Notes: generated by a model from the sequence alone, not told the origin. Positions 17,501-27,023 are shown, counted from the first letter of the stretch. The stretch: DNA of 64,000 bases from Oscillatoria sp. FACHB-1406 (GCF_014698145.1 NZ_JACJSM010000003.1:62001-126000); one strand, 5' to 3'. Made by a program: numbers and translations.

Positions 17501-18921
17501 GAAGTTGAATGCTCGAAATGGAGAAACACTAGCACTGCAAGAACCCGTCCCGCCAACCCTTGTTCTGGGATGGGCGCAACCACAATTGGCACCGACAAAC
17601 CGACGCTTAAGCCACAGGCAACCGCTAATTTCACGCGATCGCCCAAACCCTTTACTGACAACGTTAAATCTTGTAAATATTCGGGCTGTCCTTGTTCCCA
17701 AGCCCGTCCGGGTATGCCTTCGCCGGGAGCAAACGTTAACTGTTCGCTGTAAGAGCGGAAACGCTGGACGGCGGCATCGCTGTCTCCCCTCAGTCCGTTC
17801 GCGTACCAAGCCGGACTGCATTCTAACACCGTCCCATCAACGCTTGGAATCCAAGCTTCGCCATAGCTCCAGCCGCTAGCCTCGCAAACCTGTTGGAGCG
17901 CCCGTGCTAAAGCACTATCGAAGTCGGGGGCTTGACTGATAGCTTGAGTCACGCTTAACAGCAGTTGAGTTTCTTCTTTGGCTTTCTGGCGTTGCTGTTC
18001 GATGCGATGCCCTGCCACGAATTTCCCTAAGCTTTGGGCCATCAATTCAATAATTTCTCGTTCGTGGGAGTGAAACTCTTGCGATCGTATATTTAGGTCG
18101 GCAAAACACAGAGTTCCATAAAATTCGCCATCCACCCAAATTGGCGTTCCTAAATAAGATTCAAAGCTCAATCCCCGTTGGTAGGCGGGATGGCGGCTTA
18201 AGGTGTCGCTTTGACCGATGTGGGCGCAGGCAATCGTCTGTCGCAGGCGCGCGACTTCCCCGCAGTAAGTTTCTTGCATTGCAACTTCTGCCTTCACTTC
18301 GAGGTGTTTGATGTTGGAGCGAACTGCCTCGATCCGGTAGGTATTTTCTTGAAAACTGCTGACGATTCCCGTGGAAAATCCTAAGATTTGACAGCCCGTT
18401 TGCAAATAATCTTCGGCTAACGCTTCAAAAGTGTCATAGGTGGTGGTGTTGAGGCGATGAAGCTGCTTGAGGTTAGTGCTAAAGGTTTCGAGTTGGTCGT
18501 TTTTTAAGCGCAGTTGCTCGCGGGCGAAGCGCAGGCGCAGTTGATTTTCGACTCGGGCGAGAACTTCTTCTTTACGAAAGGGTTTGGAGATATAATCAAC
18601 CCCCCCAACCCGAAAGGCTCGCACTTTATCGACGGTTTCATCAAGGGCGCTAATAAAAATGACGGGAATGTCTCGGGTGCGCTCGTCGGCTTTTAGCTGA
18701 GTACAGACTTCATAGCCGTCCATGTCCGGCATCATGATATCGAGCAGGATCAAGTCCGGAGGCATGGTTTGCGCGCCGGAAAGGGCAAGTTTACCGTTGA
18801 TGGCGGGCCGCGCTTCGTGTCCCCGCTGCGTTAACATTCCGACTAATAAGCGCAGGTTAGCCGGCGTGTCGTCAACAACGAGGATACTGCCTTTGACTGA
18901 GTGATTTTCCTGATTCTCCAT
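14524..18921 (-). CDS. Multi-sensor hybrid histidine kinase (REC-GAF-GAF-PAS-PAS-PAS-GAF-PAS-HK)
   Basis: A 1465-residue cytoplasmic sensor kinase. An N-terminal receiver (about 15-130) has the phosphoacceptor in LILLDIMMPDMDG. Then come two GAF domains, three PAS domains, a third GAF domain, a fourth PAS domain, and the kinase core with phospho-accepting SHELRTPLTSI and an ATPase domain with NLISNSIKFS, DQGRGIP and GGTGLGLAI. No membrane segment is present, so inputs are probably internal: light, redox or small molecules. No bilin-binding Cys is obvious in the GAF domains. ATG at 18921 is preferred to an in-frame TTG nine codons upstream. The EAL gene at 19150 is divergent. Confidence 0.9.
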   Translation of the reverse strand: MENQENHSVKGSILVVDDTPANLRLLVGMLTQRGHEARPAINGKLALSGAQTMPPDLILLDIMMPDMDGYEVCTQLKADERTRDIPVIFISALDETVDKVRAFRVGGVDYISKPFRKEEVLARVENQLRLRFAREQLRLKNDQLETFSTNLKQLHRLNTTTYDTFEALAEDYLQTGCQILGFSTGIVSSFQENTYRIEAVRSNIKHLEVKAEVAMQETYCGEVARLRQTIACAHIGQSDTLSRHPAYQRGLSFESYLGTPIWVDGEFYGTLCFADLNIRSQEFHSHEREIIELMAQSLGKFVAGHRIEQQRQKAKEETQLLLSVTQAISQAPDFDSALARALQQVCEASGWSYGEAWIPSVDGTVLECSPAWYANGLRGDSDAAVQRFRSYSEQLTFAPGEGIPGRAWEQGQPEYLQDLTLSVKGLGDRVKLAVACGLSVGLSVPIVVAPIPEQGLAGRVLAVLVFLHFEHSTSDARQEDERLAELVASVATQLGTVMQQKQAEAELRALFAAMDDLVLIRDRQGRCLKVAPTNATSPTKPFREKVGTTLHEVLPQQTADRLLTAIAQTLDEYQTTHVEYCMKIEEREIWLDGRFSPLSANTVLIVARDISDRIKVQSELQTLASELEYRVYERTAQLRDANQILRQEISERITAQSELAKSEARFRSAVDNIPDIFAIYDRDRRYQFVNTEGIRIFNKPVEDLLGRTDAEIFPREVSSILQPLLESAIATRKPQTGECTVSLPHFGRRTFVLTYVPLIDRKGEIYQLLSIAHDITERKQAEQALQEAKEQLQAVLDAVPGFISWITIGEDDNGEGLSLHYLGVNRKLANSLNLSPEDFVGQPIGFITPNSPFTRSIEHFFQTSASSTSETINFGSEDSPSNYLIVAQKYQHDTAAVSVGIDITARVQTELQLQRAYQRLQLLSELAFKIRRSLDIAEILQTTVSEIQTLLNADRVFIVERLSEQAGKVVKEAALPNRASVQTANLLFPCFCADYQEKFLEGKAVIFDDVISAELPAAEQPILQRFQVRAKLIVPIFTQESLWGCLIVHQCDRPRKWHNDEIELLQQLADQIGIALSQAQLLDRLEERVQERTAELQTANRQLSQEIAERTRAELALRESEEQLRRVINNNAYGVIVCTGEGFVRFINPAAELIFGRSATELLGVELGMPLPDSEANELPIYRPQGDRVVVEMRSVEINWEGETANLISMMDITERKAVERMKDEFLSIASHELRTPLTSIRGSLGLLATGRLGSLSEKGQRMLDIAVKNTERLGRLLNDILDLERMESGKVKMVQQDCNAVPLIVQAAESMQSMADEAGVMLQLEVNGSALLASASRRSAEPDSVPLWADPDQILQTLTNLISNSIKFSTPGKSIWIGVISEPNSVLFYVRDQGRGIPTDKLEKVFGRFQQVDASDSREKGGTGLGLAICREIIKQHGGRIWVESVVGEGSTFFVRLPNRQENE

Positions 18922-19149
18922 TCTGCACTTCTGCTGACCCTTTACCAATTGTTAAGAATTGTTGAGTTCGCTATTCGATCCCAAGTAATGTACGGTAACG
19001 ATCGCGATCGCGTTTTTCTCCTCGCTCGTAAAAAAAACTCGCCATTCACGGAGTTTTCACGTTTTAACTCTAGACTAGAGCTAATTTGAGTCAACTTAAC
19101 TCTAATCAATTAATCCGCCAGAGAGCAACTTTTACAGGAAATTATAGCC

Positions 19150-20262
19150 ATGAGAGCGATCGGGGATGTAACAGGTGCAAGGAGCAAACAAAAATCTTAT
19201 CGGCCTTTAGAGGGTCAACCGAGCGCTGCTACTCCTGCAACAATCAGCTACGAACTGCGAACCCCGCTTACCTCAATTCAGGGTGCTTTGGGCCTGCTTC
19301 TCAGCGGCAAGATCGATATCAACTCCGAAAAAAGTCAGCGCTTGTTGGCCATTGCAGCGAATAATGTCGATCGCTTGTTGCGCTTGCTCGCAGCGCTGGA
19401 GAAGGATAAGTGTACGGCAATGCCAGTGCTATCGGTTGCCGATCTCGAGCGCCTGCGATTGGCTGCTGATTTCTACTCGGCTTTAGAACGCAACGAATTT
19501 CAACTCTACTATCAACCCGTTGTTTGCGCGAAGGCCGGACGCATTATGGGGTTTGAAGCCCTCCTGCGCTGGTATAATCCCAGACGCGGCTTTATTTCGC
19601 CTCAAGAGTTTATACCCATTGCCGAAGAAACCCGCGCGATTGACCGTTTGGGACTTTGGGTTCTTCGCCAAGCGTGCCGCCAGTTGCGCCAATGGCAAGA
19701 TGAATTTCCGGGCTATCCTCCCCTTACGGTCAGCGTCAATCTTTCTCCGGTTCAATTGTTACAACCGAATTTAAGCCAGCAGATTCAACGAGTTTGTCAG
19801 GAAACGGGTATTGCGCCGGGAAGTTTGCGCATTGAAGTAACCGAAAGCGTCTTGATTGAAAATTCAGAAGCAGCGATCGCGCGCTTGCGGGAGTTGAAAG
19901 CAACGGGCATTCAATTATACTTAGATGATTTCGGCACTGGCTACTCCTCGCTATCGAGGCTCTACGAACTCTCCATCGACGTTCTCAAAATCGATCGCTC
20001 TTTCGTGCGCGGCAAACAATGGGGTATGATTCGAGGCATCATTCACCTCGCTTCGGGGATGGGTTTGGGAGTGATTGCTGAAGGCGTTGAAACGATCGAG
20101 GAGTTAGCTCAACTGAAAGCTTTGGGTTGCAATCTTCTGCAAGGGTATCTGTTCTCGAAGCCCGTTGATGCCAAACGCGCGGGCGATTTAATTGCTAGAG
20201 GCTGCGAAGCTGTTTCTAGGGAGCGCGACTGGCTGCCCTATGCGCTTCCTGTGGCAGGGTGA
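19150..20262 (+). CDS. EAL-domain protein with degenerate HisKA-like region
   Basis: A 370-residue protein likely to hydrolyse cyclic di-GMP. The EAL domain covers about 105-360 with FEALLRW (E136-L138), SVNLSP (N197), IEVTES, LDDFGTGYSS (D259-D260), a Lys at 280 and AEGVET, so the catalytic set looks complete. Residues about 30-85 strongly resemble the dimerisation helices of the neighbouring kinase (YELRTPLTSIQGALGLL), but the phospho-accepting His is Tyr34 and no ATPase domain follows. The segment may serve only for dimerisation or for binding the neighbour kinase. It converges on the GGDEF regulator at 20401. Confidence 0.88.
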   Translation: MRAIGDVTGARSKQKSYRPLEGQPSAATPATISYELRTPLTSIQGALGLLLSGKIDINSEKSQRLLAIAANNVDRLLRLLAALEKDKCTAMPVLSVADLERLRLAADFYSALERNEFQLYYQPVVCAKAGRIMGFEALLRWYNPRRGFISPQEFIPIAEETRAIDRLGLWVLRQACRQLRQWQDEFPGYPPLTVSVNLSPVQLLQPNLSQQIQRVCQETGIAPGSLRIEVTESVLIENSEAAIARLRELKATGIQLYLDDFGTGYSSLSRLYELSIDVLKIDRSFVRGKQWGMIRGIIHLASGMGLGVIAEGVETIEELAQLKALGCNLLQGYLFSKPVDAKRAGDLIARGCEAVSRERDWLPYALPVAG

Positions 20263-20400
20263 CAATTGACAATTGACTATTGATAACGTTTAACAACCTC
20301 GAGCCATTGAGAGGTTGATAGGTTTGCCCACCCTCGTAATTTTGCCCGTGACCGAGTAGTTGACCGACTCTATAGAAATGGGCTCCGCACCGGAAAGATA

Positions 20401-22842
20401 TTAATGGGAAGAAAAGCCAATAATGCGATTGCGTCCTGCCTTCTTAGCTTGGTAGAGCGCAGCATCGGCGGAAAGATATAACTTTTGTAAATCGATACCG
20501 TGTTTGGGATATTCAGCTACGCCGCCGCTAAAAGTTACGCGCAAAGGTTCCTGTTCGGCGACCAAAAATATTTCGGCACGCATCGCCACCAATAAAGCAT
20601 CTAAGCGCTGAATGCCTTCCGGTTGAGTCAGCCCGTACATCCCGACAATAAATTCTTCGCCCCCCCAGCGCGAGACAATATCCTCGCTTTTAAAAGTCAG
20701 GCGTAATAACTGCCCGAGGCGTTGCAAGACGCGATCGCCAGTCGCATGACCGTAGCGATCGTTAATGTTCTTAAAATGGTCTAAATCGATCGCTGCCAAT
20801 GTCAGGGGTTGGTTGTAGCGGCGAGCAAGGCGCAGATAGCGGTTAAACTCTTGCTGAGAGCGATAGCGGTTAGCCACCCCCGTCAGCGTATCGGTTTCGG
20901 CAATATTGCGCAGCAACCGCGTCCGTTCGAGGCGGTTGACAATGCGCGTCACCAGTTCCGGTTCGGTAACGGGTTTCGGCACGTAATCATCCGCGCCAGC
21001 CTCGTAAATTCGCTGAATCGTGCGCGGGTCCCGCCGAGCGGTTAAGAAAATAATCGGCAGTCCTTGCCAGGTGCGATCGTTGCGAACGACCTGACAGAGT
21101 TCGATGCCGTTAATTTCCGGCATATCGACATCCAAAATCAATAAATCCGGTGCGGTTGCTTCCAGCGTTTCCCAAAACAGGCGCGGATCCGAGAGAGTAT
21201 GCAGTTCGATCCCCCAAGGATCCAGAAATTGTTCGATCGCAGCCAGCAAAATCGGGTCGTCATCGGTGGCTAACACCTTCGCTTCCGGCGTGCGAGTGCG
21301 TTTCATCACATCGATCGCCGTCTCGAACACTTGAGAAGGCGAAACCGGCTTCGCCAAAAAAGCCCGCCCGCCCAAACGCGCCACAGAAACGCGATCGTCA
21401 AATCCATCGCGCCGCGTGAAGACGATAACTGGAAGATTGGGCTGATGTTCGGAAAGTTCCTCAAGCAACTCCAATCCTTCGCTGTGAGCTTCGGGGAAGG
21501 CTAAATCCAAAAGAATAGCATCGGGGCGCTGTCGCGCGATCGCGGCTCGCGCGTGCGGAATATCCGCAGCCACTTGGACTTGCACGTCCCAATGCAGGCT
21601 TTCCTGTTCGAGTTGATCGGTCAGGGAAGGATCGTCATCGACCACTAATAATAAAGGAGCGTTGGCGGTCGGCATAAGTTTAAAGGGGGCATTCGTCTGG
21701 ACTGAGGGCAAAGTCCGAACCTCCAATTCCGAACTAGCTGCCTCTGGCACTTGGGGCGACTGTTCGAGTTCGTGGCGCAGTTGCGCGGCTAACGCTTTTA
21801 AGTTAGAAGCCAAGGATGTCGAAACTGGCTCCCGAACCGATAATCCCTCCAGCGCTTGTTCGATCTCTCGGGCGAGGTGAGACCCTTCGTTAAACCCGTA
21901 CATTCCCAAAGAACCTGCTAATTTATGGGCTTGCTGCTCGGCCTTCGCTCTTAATTCCTCGCTTAAAGTTCCCGATTGCAGCGCTGCAATCGCTTCGTCA
22001 ACGGCTGCAATTCGCTCCATAATCGGTCCTCTAAACCGCTCCCAAACTTTGCGTACTGCTGCAAGTGTCCGTTCGCGAGCCGCATCCTCTGCCCGATTAG
22101 AAGCGGCTCGTTCGCGAGTAACCTCTTCTGGCGAAGGTCTGTCTGGCTGGGCAACAGGAGTCTGTTTTTCAGGCGACGGTTTGAGACGATAGCCGATCCC
22201 GTAAACTGTTTCAATTGCCTCTTCTGCTCCTACTTGTTTCAGCTTGCGACGCAAACCCTTAATATGAGCGCGAATCGTTTCTTCGCTGGGAGGGTCGTCA
22301 AACGACCAAAGATGTTCCAGAATCGCTTGCTTGCTAAAAACGCGCCGGGGATTCCGTAAAAACAGTTCCAGCAAACTGTATTCTTTTGGGGATAGGGATA
22401 GGAGTTGCTCTTCCCACATAACTTCGTGGGCGACTGGATCTAAGCGCAGCGCGTCCCACTCGAGTACGGGCGCGCCCGAGGCGCTGCGTCGGCGTAAGAG
22501 GGCGCGCAGACGAGCAAACAATTCGCTAACGGTACAAGGCTTGACCATGTAATCGTCCGCGCCTGCATCCAACCCAGCAATTTTATCTTCGCTAGAGTCT
22601 TTAGCAGTTAGTAGAAGAATCGGGTTGTTATAGTCTTGCTTGCGCAGTCGCCGACAGAGGGCGATTCCATCCAATCGCGGCAGGCTGACATCGAGCAGAA
22701 TCAAGTCGTAGGTGAAAGCTTGGGCAAAATTCCAGCCTTCTTCACCATCAACCGCGACATCAACAACATAATTTTGTGCGCTCAGAGCAGTGCTGAGAGT
22801 TTGGGCAAGTAATTCGTCATCTTCTACCAGTAAGAGTCTCAT
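20401..22842 (-). CDS. Six-domain response regulator REC-wHTH-HPt-REC-REC-GGDEF
   Basis: An 813-residue regulator combining DNA binding and cyclic di-GMP synthesis. REC1 (1-118, Asp51), an OmpR-type winged helix (about 127-222, ending VYGIGYRL), an HPt domain (about 260-335, phospho-His306 in AHKLAGSLG), REC2 (about 396-510, Asp446), REC3 (about 522-640, Asp571) and a GGDEF domain (about 650-813) with GGEEF at 727-731 and the preceding LTGVANR and DLDHFKNIND motifs. The product-inhibition I-site RxxD is replaced by K-S-E-D at 718-721, so feedback control may be lost. It lies downstream of the kinase cluster on the same strand with a 238-bp gap, and ends 139 bp from the EAL gene. Confidence 0.9.
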   Translation of the reverse strand: MRLLLVEDDELLAQTLSTALSAQNYVVDVAVDGEEGWNFAQAFTYDLILLDVSLPRLDGIALCRRLRKQDYNNPILLLTAKDSSEDKIAGLDAGADDYMVKPCTVSELFARLRALLRRRSASGAPVLEWDALRLDPVAHEVMWEEQLLSLSPKEYSLLELFLRNPRRVFSKQAILEHLWSFDDPPSEETIRAHIKGLRRKLKQVGAEEAIETVYGIGYRLKPSPEKQTPVAQPDRPSPEEVTRERAASNRAEDAARERTLAAVRKVWERFRGPIMERIAAVDEAIAALQSGTLSEELRAKAEQQAHKLAGSLGMYGFNEGSHLAREIEQALEGLSVREPVSTSLASNLKALAAQLRHELEQSPQVPEAASSELEVRTLPSVQTNAPFKLMPTANAPLLLVVDDDPSLTDQLEQESLHWDVQVQVAADIPHARAAIARQRPDAILLDLAFPEAHSEGLELLEELSEHQPNLPVIVFTRRDGFDDRVSVARLGGRAFLAKPVSPSQVFETAIDVMKRTRTPEAKVLATDDDPILLAAIEQFLDPWGIELHTLSDPRLFWETLEATAPDLLILDVDMPEINGIELCQVVRNDRTWQGLPIIFLTARRDPRTIQRIYEAGADDYVPKPVTEPELVTRIVNRLERTRLLRNIAETDTLTGVANRYRSQQEFNRYLRLARRYNQPLTLAAIDLDHFKNINDRYGHATGDRVLQRLGQLLRLTFKSEDIVSRWGGEEFIVGMYGLTQPEGIQRLDALLVAMRAEIFLVAEQEPLRVTFSGGVAEYPKHGIDLQKLYLSADAALYQAKKAGRNRIIGFSSH

Positions 22843-23080
22843 CGCGATCGCAGAACGGATTAAATTTCAATGCCCATACCCTATTTTCGATCTCCGGCGC
22901 GCAGCACGATTGAGAAGGGTTTTTAATTGAAGTCGAGCTAACCGAGTTTAGGTAGCTTATTTTGGCTCTGAGTTTCGACTGCTGCCATAACCTGTAAGTC
23001 AAACTCCATTTTAGAGGAAACGGGACGAGGAGAGAGAAGAGATTCTCTTTTCTTCTTGCTTCGCCGCGTGCCTTTACTCG

Positions 23081-25024
23081 TTAAGAGTAAGGAGTTTGCA
23101 TTTTCCAAACGGATTGAATCAATTCTAAAAGTGTATCGAGGCGATAATCATCGACTAATAGGGTTAATGTATGAGCGAGGAGGGGATTATCGGTAGCGAT
23201 AGCAGAGATTGAAGCGTTAATTTTTTCATAGTTAATTTCTAAGGCGGCTTGATGCAGTTCTGCTAGTGCTTCGAGAGAGAGTTGAGAAAGGGCTTGCTCT
23301 GTTTGTTCTTTAGACAGTTCTTCGCAGGTGGGGGGCGGTTGTTCCTCGGAGTAGAGATAGCGAACGCCGAGATATTGTTCCAGTTTCTGCCAGAGTAGAT
23401 TTTCTTGGAGAGGTTTAACCAGAATATCGACGCATCCGGCGGCGAAAATTGCTTGCCGATCTTCTTCAAAGGCGCTGGCTGTCAGAGCGATGACGATCGG
23501 GGAAGCGCTGGTAGCGCGGGCGTATTCTCCAATCGTTCGGGTGGCTTGGTAGCCATCGACGGCGGGCATTCGCATATCCATGAGAATCAGATGCGGTTGC
23601 CAACTCCGCCAGAGTGCGATCGCCTCGCGACCGTTTTCTGCTTCTTTGACTTTAAATCCCAACGGTTCTAGCATCCGCACCAGCATTTTCCGATTTCCTT
23701 CTACATCTTCGGCGATGAGGATACGATAGGGGTCTGAGGGCGATGCTAAGGCAATCGGTCGCTGGCGATGGGGTTTGCTTTCTACTTCTGCCGCGCTGCA
23801 CGCTTTCACGCGGATAGCAAAGCTGAAGATCGAGCCGAGTCCGACCGTGCTGCGCACGGTAATTTCTCCGCCCATAATACGAACGAACTCCCGACTGATG
23901 GGCAATCCCAAACCCGTTCCTTCCATTGATGCGTAACCCGTCCGCGTTTGGACAAATGGCTCGAAGAGTCGGTCGAGTTCTTCTGGGGCGATGCCTACCC
24001 CAGTATCTTCAACCTCAAAATGTAAAAAAATGGGTTCGTCTTCGCTTTGCGATCGCGTTTCCTGTCCGAGGGAAGCTCGTAAAATCGCTTTCCCTCGAGA
24101 AGTAAATTTGATGGCGTTTCCCAGGAGATTGATTAAGACTTGACGGAGTTTGCTTTCGTCGGTTTGGATATGTTGGGGGAGGTTGTCGGCGCGATCGAAG
24201 ACCAATTGCAAATCTTTTGCTTTTGCTCGCAAATTCAGCATTTGATACAGTTCTTCGAGCAATTCGTGTAGGTTAAAACAATTTTCGTACAGCACCGTGC
24301 GACCGGCTTCAATTTTAGAAATGGAGAGAATATCGTTGATGAGTGTGAGGAGATGTTCGCCGCTGCGGTTGATGATTTCGACGTTTTCCCGCTGTTGGCT
24401 GCTTAGGGAGTTTTCGTTAGCGAGAATTTGACTGAATCCGAGAATTGCGTTGAGGGGGGTTCGCAACTCATGACTCATGTTAGCAATGAATTGACTTTTG
24501 GTTCGATTGGCAGCTTCGGCCGCTTTTTGGGCATTTTCAAGCTGGGCAGTGCGCTCGATAACTTTTTGTTCGAGGGAGGCATTTAATTGCTTTAAGGCTT
24601 CGTTTTTCTGCGCGAGTTCTTGTTCTTGTTCGTAACGCCTTAATGCCTCCGTTACAGTTAAAATTAAGTCGGTTTCATCCCAGGGTTTGGCAATATATCG
24701 ATAGAGATTGGCTTGATTGACGGCATTCCCGACGACATCCGCACTCGCTCGTCCTGTTAGTAAAATTTTCAGGGTATTGGGAGAACGCTCGTGAATCTTA
24801 ATAAGAATTTCATCGCCTTTCATATCGGGCATATGCGCGTCGGAAATAGCGAGCGAAATTTCGATGCCTTCGGCGGTGAGTTCCTCAAAGATTTCGAGAG
24901 CTTCTAACCCGTCGCCCGCAACTTCGATATAATATTTTTTACCGAAGTGCCGTTTGAGTTGCTCTTTTAAACTATCGAGAACAACCAGTTCGTCATCGAT
25001 GCAGAGAATTGCGAATTTACTCAT
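23081..25024 (-). CDS. Hybrid histidine kinase REC-HisKA-HATPase-REC
   Basis: A 647-residue soluble hybrid kinase. The N-terminal receiver (about 5-120) is of the type with AISDAHMPDMKGDE and TGRAS, like the small receiver encoded just upstream. A coiled segment leads to the kinase core (MSHELRTPLNAILGF; NLLGNAIKFT; GTGLGLPISREF) and a second receiver at about 430-545 with LILMDMRMPAVDGYQA. The last 85 residues resemble a helical HPt-like tail without His. Its start overlaps the end of the receiver gene by 8 bp, showing translational coupling and common transcription with the upstream kinases. Confidence 0.9.
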   Translation of the reverse strand: MSKFAILCIDDELVVLDSLKEQLKRHFGKKYYIEVAGDGLEALEIFEELTAEGIEISLAISDAHMPDMKGDEILIKIHERSPNTLKILLTGRASADVVGNAVNQANLYRYIAKPWDETDLILTVTEALRRYEQEQELAQKNEALKQLNASLEQKVIERTAQLENAQKAAEAANRTKSQFIANMSHELRTPLNAILGFSQILANENSLSSQQRENVEIINRSGEHLLTLINDILSISKIEAGRTVLYENCFNLHELLEELYQMLNLRAKAKDLQLVFDRADNLPQHIQTDESKLRQVLINLLGNAIKFTSRGKAILRASLGQETRSQSEDEPIFLHFEVEDTGVGIAPEELDRLFEPFVQTRTGYASMEGTGLGLPISREFVRIMGGEITVRSTVGLGSIFSFAIRVKACSAAEVESKPHRQRPIALASPSDPYRILIAEDVEGNRKMLVRMLEPLGFKVKEAENGREAIALWRSWQPHLILMDMRMPAVDGYQATRTIGEYARATSASPIVIALTASAFEEDRQAIFAAGCVDILVKPLQENLLWQKLEQYLGVRYLYSEEQPPPTCEELSKEQTEQALSQLSLEALAELHQAALEINYEKINASISAIATDNPLLAHTLTLLVDDYRLDTLLELIQSVWKMQTPYS

Positions 25025-25418
25025 CGAGCATCTCCAATCCAGACAAGATCGACTCTGCTAACTCATTTTCATCCCAGGGCTTGCGAAGGCAATAATGAAG
25101 ATTGGCTTGTTCTTTTGCTCGTGCAATTGCCTCTTCATCAGCTTGCCCAGTGAGCATGATTTTAATGACTTTAGGAAATTTACGGTGAACCTCGATTAAA
25201 AATTCGTCTCCTTTCATTCCTGGCATCAGCCAATCCGAAATTGCCAGCAGAATGGGTATGCCGTCATTATCGAGTTCTTCGAGAATTTCCAGGGCTTCGG
25301 CGGCGCTTTGGGCTGTTTCATAGGAATAGCGGCGACCAAATCTTCTTTTGAGTTGTTCTTTTAGGCTTTCAAGAACAACAGTGTCGTCATCAACACATAA
25401 GATTGCAGGCTTGGGCAT
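25017..25418 (-). CDS. Single-domain response regulator
   Basis: A 133-residue receiver with acidic pair VDDD at the start, the phosphoacceptor Asp in AISDWLMPGMKGDE, a TGQAD switch segment and the conserved Lys in LRKPWDE. There is no output domain, so it probably passes phosphate between kinases or acts by protein contact. It is very similar to the N-terminal receiver of the next gene, with which it overlaps by 8 bp; the pair probably arose by duplication. Confidence 0.9.
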   Translation of the reverse strand: MPKPAILCVDDDTVVLESLKEQLKRRFGRRYSYETAQSAAEALEILEELDNDGIPILLAISDWLMPGMKGDEFLIEVHRKFPKVIKIMLTGQADEEAIARAKEQANLHYCLRKPWDENELAESILSGLEMLDE

Positions 25419-25490
25419 AACGCTTAAAGTAAAAAACGCCAGTTGAATCGAAGGATGGATAGTTGCATTGGGCGAGCCAGCGGAGGAAAA

Positions 25491-26963
25491 TTAATTCTCC
25501 GAGCGGGGCAAAGAATCAGAACTCGATGGCTCGCTCGCGAATTTGAGCGGTAGAGCAATGGTAAAGGTAGTGCATCCCGGCTGACTTTTTACCTGTATTT
25601 TACCTTCATGTTTTTCAATGATTTTCCGAACGATATCTAAACCTAAACCGCTGCCTTCTCCTAGAGGTTTAGTCGTGAAGAAAGGTTCAAAGATTTTCTG
25701 TTGAAGGTGGGGTGCGATTCCACAACCCGAGTCGGTAAATTTCACGATCGCTTCATTGCCGATGCGATCGACGGCGATGGCGATGCGCCCTTCACCGTTC
25801 ATTGCATAAATAGCATTGTGCAATAAATTCGTCCAGACTTGGTTGAGTTCGTCAGGATAGACCATGATGCTCGGAAGGGGCTGGTAAGCGCGCTCCACCT
25901 CAATTTTATGCTTGAGTTGGTTGCGATACAATTCTAGGACAGTTTCAATGCCGTCTGCGACTCTAACCGATTGTTTTTCTCCGCTCGGATTTTGGTAGGC
26001 ATAGGTTTTTAGCGCAAAGACGACTTTTGAGGCGCGCTCGACGGCGGAAAGAATCGTTTTGTTGCTACTCTGCAAGCGGACTAAGTTGTAAGCTAACTGC
26101 AAAATCCAGTCGGCTTCAGGCGATTGCAGTAAGGGAAGATACGGCTCGATGCGATCGCAAATTCCCATATCGAGCAAGGTATCTGCCACATCTCGAGCTT
26201 CCTCAATCCCGCTATCTTGGAGTTGTTGCGTGAGGGCGCGTCGAAGCGAGCGCGTTTCTTCGGAGGACAGGAAAACGCGAGAGTTTAAGGCTTGTTCGAC
26301 TAGCTCGAAAAATTCGCGCTGTTGTCGATTTGATAGTTTTTCAAATAATGCGGGTAATTGGCTAGCAGATTCTTTTAAGGCTTTGGTACTGTTGCTTGCT
26401 GAGGCTTGAATGGCTCCGAGCGGTGTATTAATTTCATGGGCAATTCCGGCAATTAACTGTCCGAGAGACACCATTTTTTCGGATTGAACTAATTGAGCTT
26501 GAGCCATTTTTAGCGACTCTAGTGTTTCGGTTAATTCTCGGTTTTTTTGCTCGTAGCTTTGTTGAAGGAATCGTTTTTCGAGATGCGTTCTGACGCGGCT
26601 TAAAACTTCTTCGGCTTGAAAAGGTTTGGTAATATAATCTGCTGCTCCTAATTCAAAAGCTTTCACTTTATCAAAAACTTCATTCAAGGCACTGATAAAA
26701 ATAATTGGGATATCTCGATATCTCTCCTCTAATCTCAACTTTTCGCAAACTTCATATCCGTTCATTTCCGGCATCATGATATCGAGCAGAATAAGGTCTG
26801 GAGGAGATATTTTTATGCCTTCAAGAGCAATTTTTCCATTTGGAGATGCTCGTATTTTATACCCTTCTTCTTTAAGAACATTTGCGAGAAGCTTTAAGTT
26901 AGCGGGCGTATCGTCAACGATTAGAATATTCACGCGCTCGTTTTTATTGTCAGTATAGTTCAC
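25491..26963 (-). CDS. Response-regulator-headed histidine kinase (REC-HisKA-HATPase)
   Basis: About 490 residues. The receiver (about 8-125) has LIVDDTPANLKLL and LILLDIMMPEMNGYEV. The dimerisation region has IAGIAHEINTPLGAIQ with the phospho-His, followed by an unusually long helical stretch (about 200-300) before the ATPase domain (LLHNAIYAM; DSGCGI; GSGLGLDIVRKI). This form resembles cyanobacterial kinases grouped with Hik-type REC-HK proteins. The frame opens at TTG 26990; a GTG at 26963 gives the start MNYTDNKNERVNILIVDD that looks more like the family, so the start is uncertain. Confidence 0.87.
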   Translation of the reverse strand: MNYTDNKNERVNILIVDDTPANLKLLANVLKEEGYKIRASPNGKIALEGIKISPPDLILLDIMMPEMNGYEVCEKLRLEERYRDIPIIFISALNEVFDKVKAFELGAADYITKPFQAEEVLSRVRTHLEKRFLQQSYEQKNRELTETLESLKMAQAQLVQSEKMVSLGQLIAGIAHEINTPLGAIQASASNSTKALKESASQLPALFEKLSNRQQREFFELVEQALNSRVFLSSEETRSLRRALTQQLQDSGIEEARDVADTLLDMGICDRIEPYLPLLQSPEADWILQLAYNLVRLQSSNKTILSAVERASKVVFALKTYAYQNPSGEKQSVRVADGIETVLELYRNQLKHKIEVERAYQPLPSIMVYPDELNQVWTNLLHNAIYAMNGEGRIAIAVDRIGNEAIVKFTDSGCGIAPHLQQKIFEPFFTTKPLGEGSGLGLDIVRKIIEKHEGKIQVKSQPGCTTFTIALPLKFASEPSSSDSLPRSEN

Positions 26964-27023
26964 AGTCTCTAACACCAAATAATTTGTCAATAAGTAGATA
27001 TTACTAAGGAAACACTTTTATTT

